This document shows positions 15,158 through 16,776 of a stretch of 16,776 nt of DNA, one piece after another; position 1 is the stretch's first letter; every line of letters begins with the position of its first letter. Below the pieces are notes generated by a model that was given only the letters and a program-made list of their open reading frames with translations, ran no database searches and was not told the DNA's origin. The stretch is from Candidatus Atribacteria bacterium (GTDB lineage: Bacteria; Atribacterota; Atribacteria; Atribacterales; Atribacteraceae), in the NCBI GenBank assembly GCA_026390275.1, contig JAPLGF010000060.1:1-16776 (forward strand). Reading direction: 5' to 3'. A program made the translations under genes and the position numbers.

Positions 15158-16051
15158 CTATAAATTATAAAGTTTAGCTGCATTATTTCCAAGAAATCCA
15201 TTAATCTCGTCCGAAGAAAAGAGCGGCCAACCACTTTTCTCGCAGATTTCGTTTAATCCTGTCCTCAGAAATGAAATCCATTTTTGGAAATCTTTTTGGG
15301 GATGATCAGAGAATAAACCATCCCCAAAAACGACATAATCAGAAGCATACATAACTCGGTCAATAACCCCGTATTCTTTGGCAAGAACCAAATTCCATGT
15401 GAGCCAAACCGGGCGAGAGTAGGTCATTGCCAGGTCGGTCCAGAGATTTTTATCATTTGCCATCAATACAAAAAGATGCTCGCTCCACGGATACCCGATA
15501 TGTTCAATAACAATCTTCAACTGGGGGAAATCAATGATCACATCGTTCAAGAGATACAGGCTGGCATATTGGGTGGGAGCTAAAATAGCAGGACCACTTT
15601 GGGCTGAATGATGGTATTGGATAACCACTCTCTTTTCCTGTGCGAATTCATAAAAAGGATAAACAGTTTTATCATTTGAACAGTAATGTCCATAGGGTGG
15701 GGTTAAGAGAACTCCTCTAAACCCGTATTCGTTTATCGTCTTCTTAAAATACAGAAATTTTTTTTCATTAAACCGATTATATTCATCAAGTGGTTCAATG
15801 CTGGCGAGTGGTATCAAAAAGTCTGGATATTTCAGATATGATTCCCGGAGGTATTCTTCGCCAAAAGTCGTTTTCCAGATTCGAGTCATATCCTGCCCCA
15901 TGACGACTGCTTTCGATACTCCAGCATCTTTAAGCCATTGGACCAGAACATCTAAAGGGGTATCCTCAGGTATTTTGAGTCCTAATTTTTCATTGGTTTC
16001 CAGGTCAAAACACTTCTTTTGATTGAGATGGAGATGGGAATCGATAATCAC
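15158..16051 (-). CDS. Amidohydrolase family protein B (Amidohydro_2)
   Basis: This 297-residue cytoplasmic metal-dependent enzyme is the close paralogue of the one encoded at 11413-12318. The same residues are kept: His6 and His8 in DSHLH, the HHSA block, IEHIGYPWSEH and YASDYV. Long stretches such as MGQDMTRIWKTTFGEEYL, GPAILAPT and SNDKTVYPFYEFAQEK are unchanged, so the two probably share the reaction. Differences cluster at the C-terminus and near residues 241-250, which could tune specificity. It begins at GTG 16051, eight bases after GGAGG (16060-16064). It lies 59 nt after the permease and is followed by binding protein B, so it is likely in the same operon as the transporter. Enzyme class is clear; substrate is not. 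Confidence 0.9.
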   Translation of the reverse strand: MIIDSHLHLNQKKCFDLETNEKLGLKIPEDTPLDVLVQWLKDAGVSKAVVMGQDMTRIWKTTFGEEYLRESYLKYPDFLIPLASIEPLDEYNRFNEKKFLYFKKTINEYGFRGVLLTPPYGHYCSNDKTVYPFYEFAQEKRVVIQYHHSAQSGPAILAPTQYASLYLLNDVIIDFPQLKIVIEHIGYPWSEHLFVLMANDKNLWTDLAMTYSRPVWLTWNLVLAKEYGVIDRVMYASDYVVFGDGLFSDHPQKDFQKWISFLRTGLNEICEKSGWPLFSSDEINGFLGNNAAKLYNL

Positions 16052-16110
16052 TGTTTTATCCTCCGGCGTTTTTCCAAGAAACGTCGAGATTCAATGAACG
16101 TGGATAATAA

Positions 16111-16776
16111 TTATTTGATGTTGCAAGCACCTTCAAACGATAATTTGCTTCTTTCTGTCCAAAATGTTAATTTTTGGTCAATTTTTCGGATAGCTTGATC
16201 AAGGGTGATTGCTAACACACTATAAACCAGTACGATCGCGATGATTCCAGCCGTGTTAAGATAGATTTGCTGAACAATCATGTTAAAACCTAAGCCTTGT
16301 TGAATACCCATAAACTCAGCTGCAACATCCAGCCCCCAGGAAGCAGCGGCAGCCACCCGAATAGCCACAATGCGATGGGGGAAGATATAGGGTGTAACTA
16401 CTGTACGAAAAACAGTTTTTTTATCCGCTCCGAGATTGGTGGCAGCTCGAATATAAACCATCGGCATATTTCGGATAGCCTCATAGGTTGTGACTCCAAG
16501 GATTGCTGAAACACCGAGGGCAACTAACAATACTTGAGGCCATAAACCGATACCAAACCAGAGGATAAAAAGTGGTATCATTGCAAAGACTGGTACCGGT
16601 CGAGTGAATTCCATGGTCGGACCAACGGCTTCGAGAAACGACCTACTATATGCCATGAGAAGTCCCATTCCAATCCCAACCAATAGACCCAAACCAAAAC
16701 CACTTAGGGTAATACCAACACTCGTTAGGGTAGCTATCAGAATGCTGTTTTTCAAACCGATAAAAGAATGAGCAAT
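16111..16776 (-). CDS. ABC transporter permease, NMT1/TauC/SsuC type (5' end outside window)
   Basis: This is an inner-membrane permease of the nitrate/sulfonate/taurine-type importer family, the class that works with NMT1-like binding proteins such as the two encoded downstream. The frame is open to the window edge, so the N-terminus is missing; the TTG at 16755 is internal to a hydrophobic stretch and not a likely start. Visible marks are the conserved EFTRPVPVFAMIPLFILWFG segment, the ATPase-docking EAA loop IRAATNLGADKKTVFRTVV followed by TPYIFP, and hydrophobic spans on both sides. The ending, with IRKIDQKLTFW, is typical. It is followed after 59 nt by amidohydrolase B. The ATPase gene is not seen and probably lies beyond the window. 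The transported compound is unknown. Confidence 0.9.
   Translation of the reverse strand: MAHSFIGLKNSILIATLTSVGITLSGFGLGLLVGIGMGLLMAYSRSFLEAVGPTMEFTRPVPVFAMIPLFILWFGIGLWPQVLLVALGVSAILGVTTYEAIRNMPMVYIRAATNLGADKKTVFRTVVTPYIFPHRIVAIRVAAAASWGLDVAAEFMGIQQGLGFNMIVQQIYLNTAGIIAIVLVYSVLAITLDQAIRKIDQKLTFWTERSKLSFEGACNIK

Overview
The window looks like the genome of an obligately anaerobic, fermentative bacterium. An oxygen-sensitive glycyl radical enzyme (GRE) with its activase sits beside several solute transporters. GC content is moderate and ribosome-binding sites are strong AGGAGG types. Cleavable export signals show that periplasmic or lipid-anchored binding proteins are used. I cannot place the lineage from sequence alone; a deep-branching anaerobe such as Atribacterota is only a guess.

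Positions 1-7059, + strand, form a catabolic cluster. It starts with the 3' part of a CUT1-type (carbohydrate/polyol) ABC permease. Next come a GRE of the dehydratase/lyase type and its radical-SAM activating enzyme, which overlaps it by ATGA. After a strong hairpin there are the two subunits of a thiamine-diphosphate 2-oxoacid/acetoin dehydrogenase E1, followed by a short-chain dehydrogenase. The simplest reading is import of a sugar- or polyol-like compound, radical elimination or C-X cleavage, then redox and C-C processing of the carbonyl product. No E2, E3, kinase or aldolase is present in the window. The GRE lacks the equivalent of one substrate-binding Asp of glycerol dehydratase, so its substrate is open.

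Positions 7213-9877, + strand, hold two tandem exported ankyrin-repeat proteins. The second carries an extra globular domain between Pro/Ser/Thr-rich linkers. A convergent intergenic region (9878-10146) follows, with an interrupted palindrome and a bidirectional terminator.

Positions 10147-16776, - strand, hold a transport/hydrolase locus. In transcription order it contains a partial NMT1/TauC-like ABC permease, amidohydrolase B, substrate-binding protein B, a terminator hairpin, a longer divergent amidohydrolase, amidohydrolase A and substrate-binding protein A. The hydrolase + binding-protein pair is therefore duplicated. The hydrolases are about 71% identical (hand count), while the binding proteins are much more diverged. 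Both binding-protein leaders carry the same orphan Shine-Dalgarno-like AAGGAGGTGG about 115 nt upstream of the start codon, a candidate mRNA-stabilising element.
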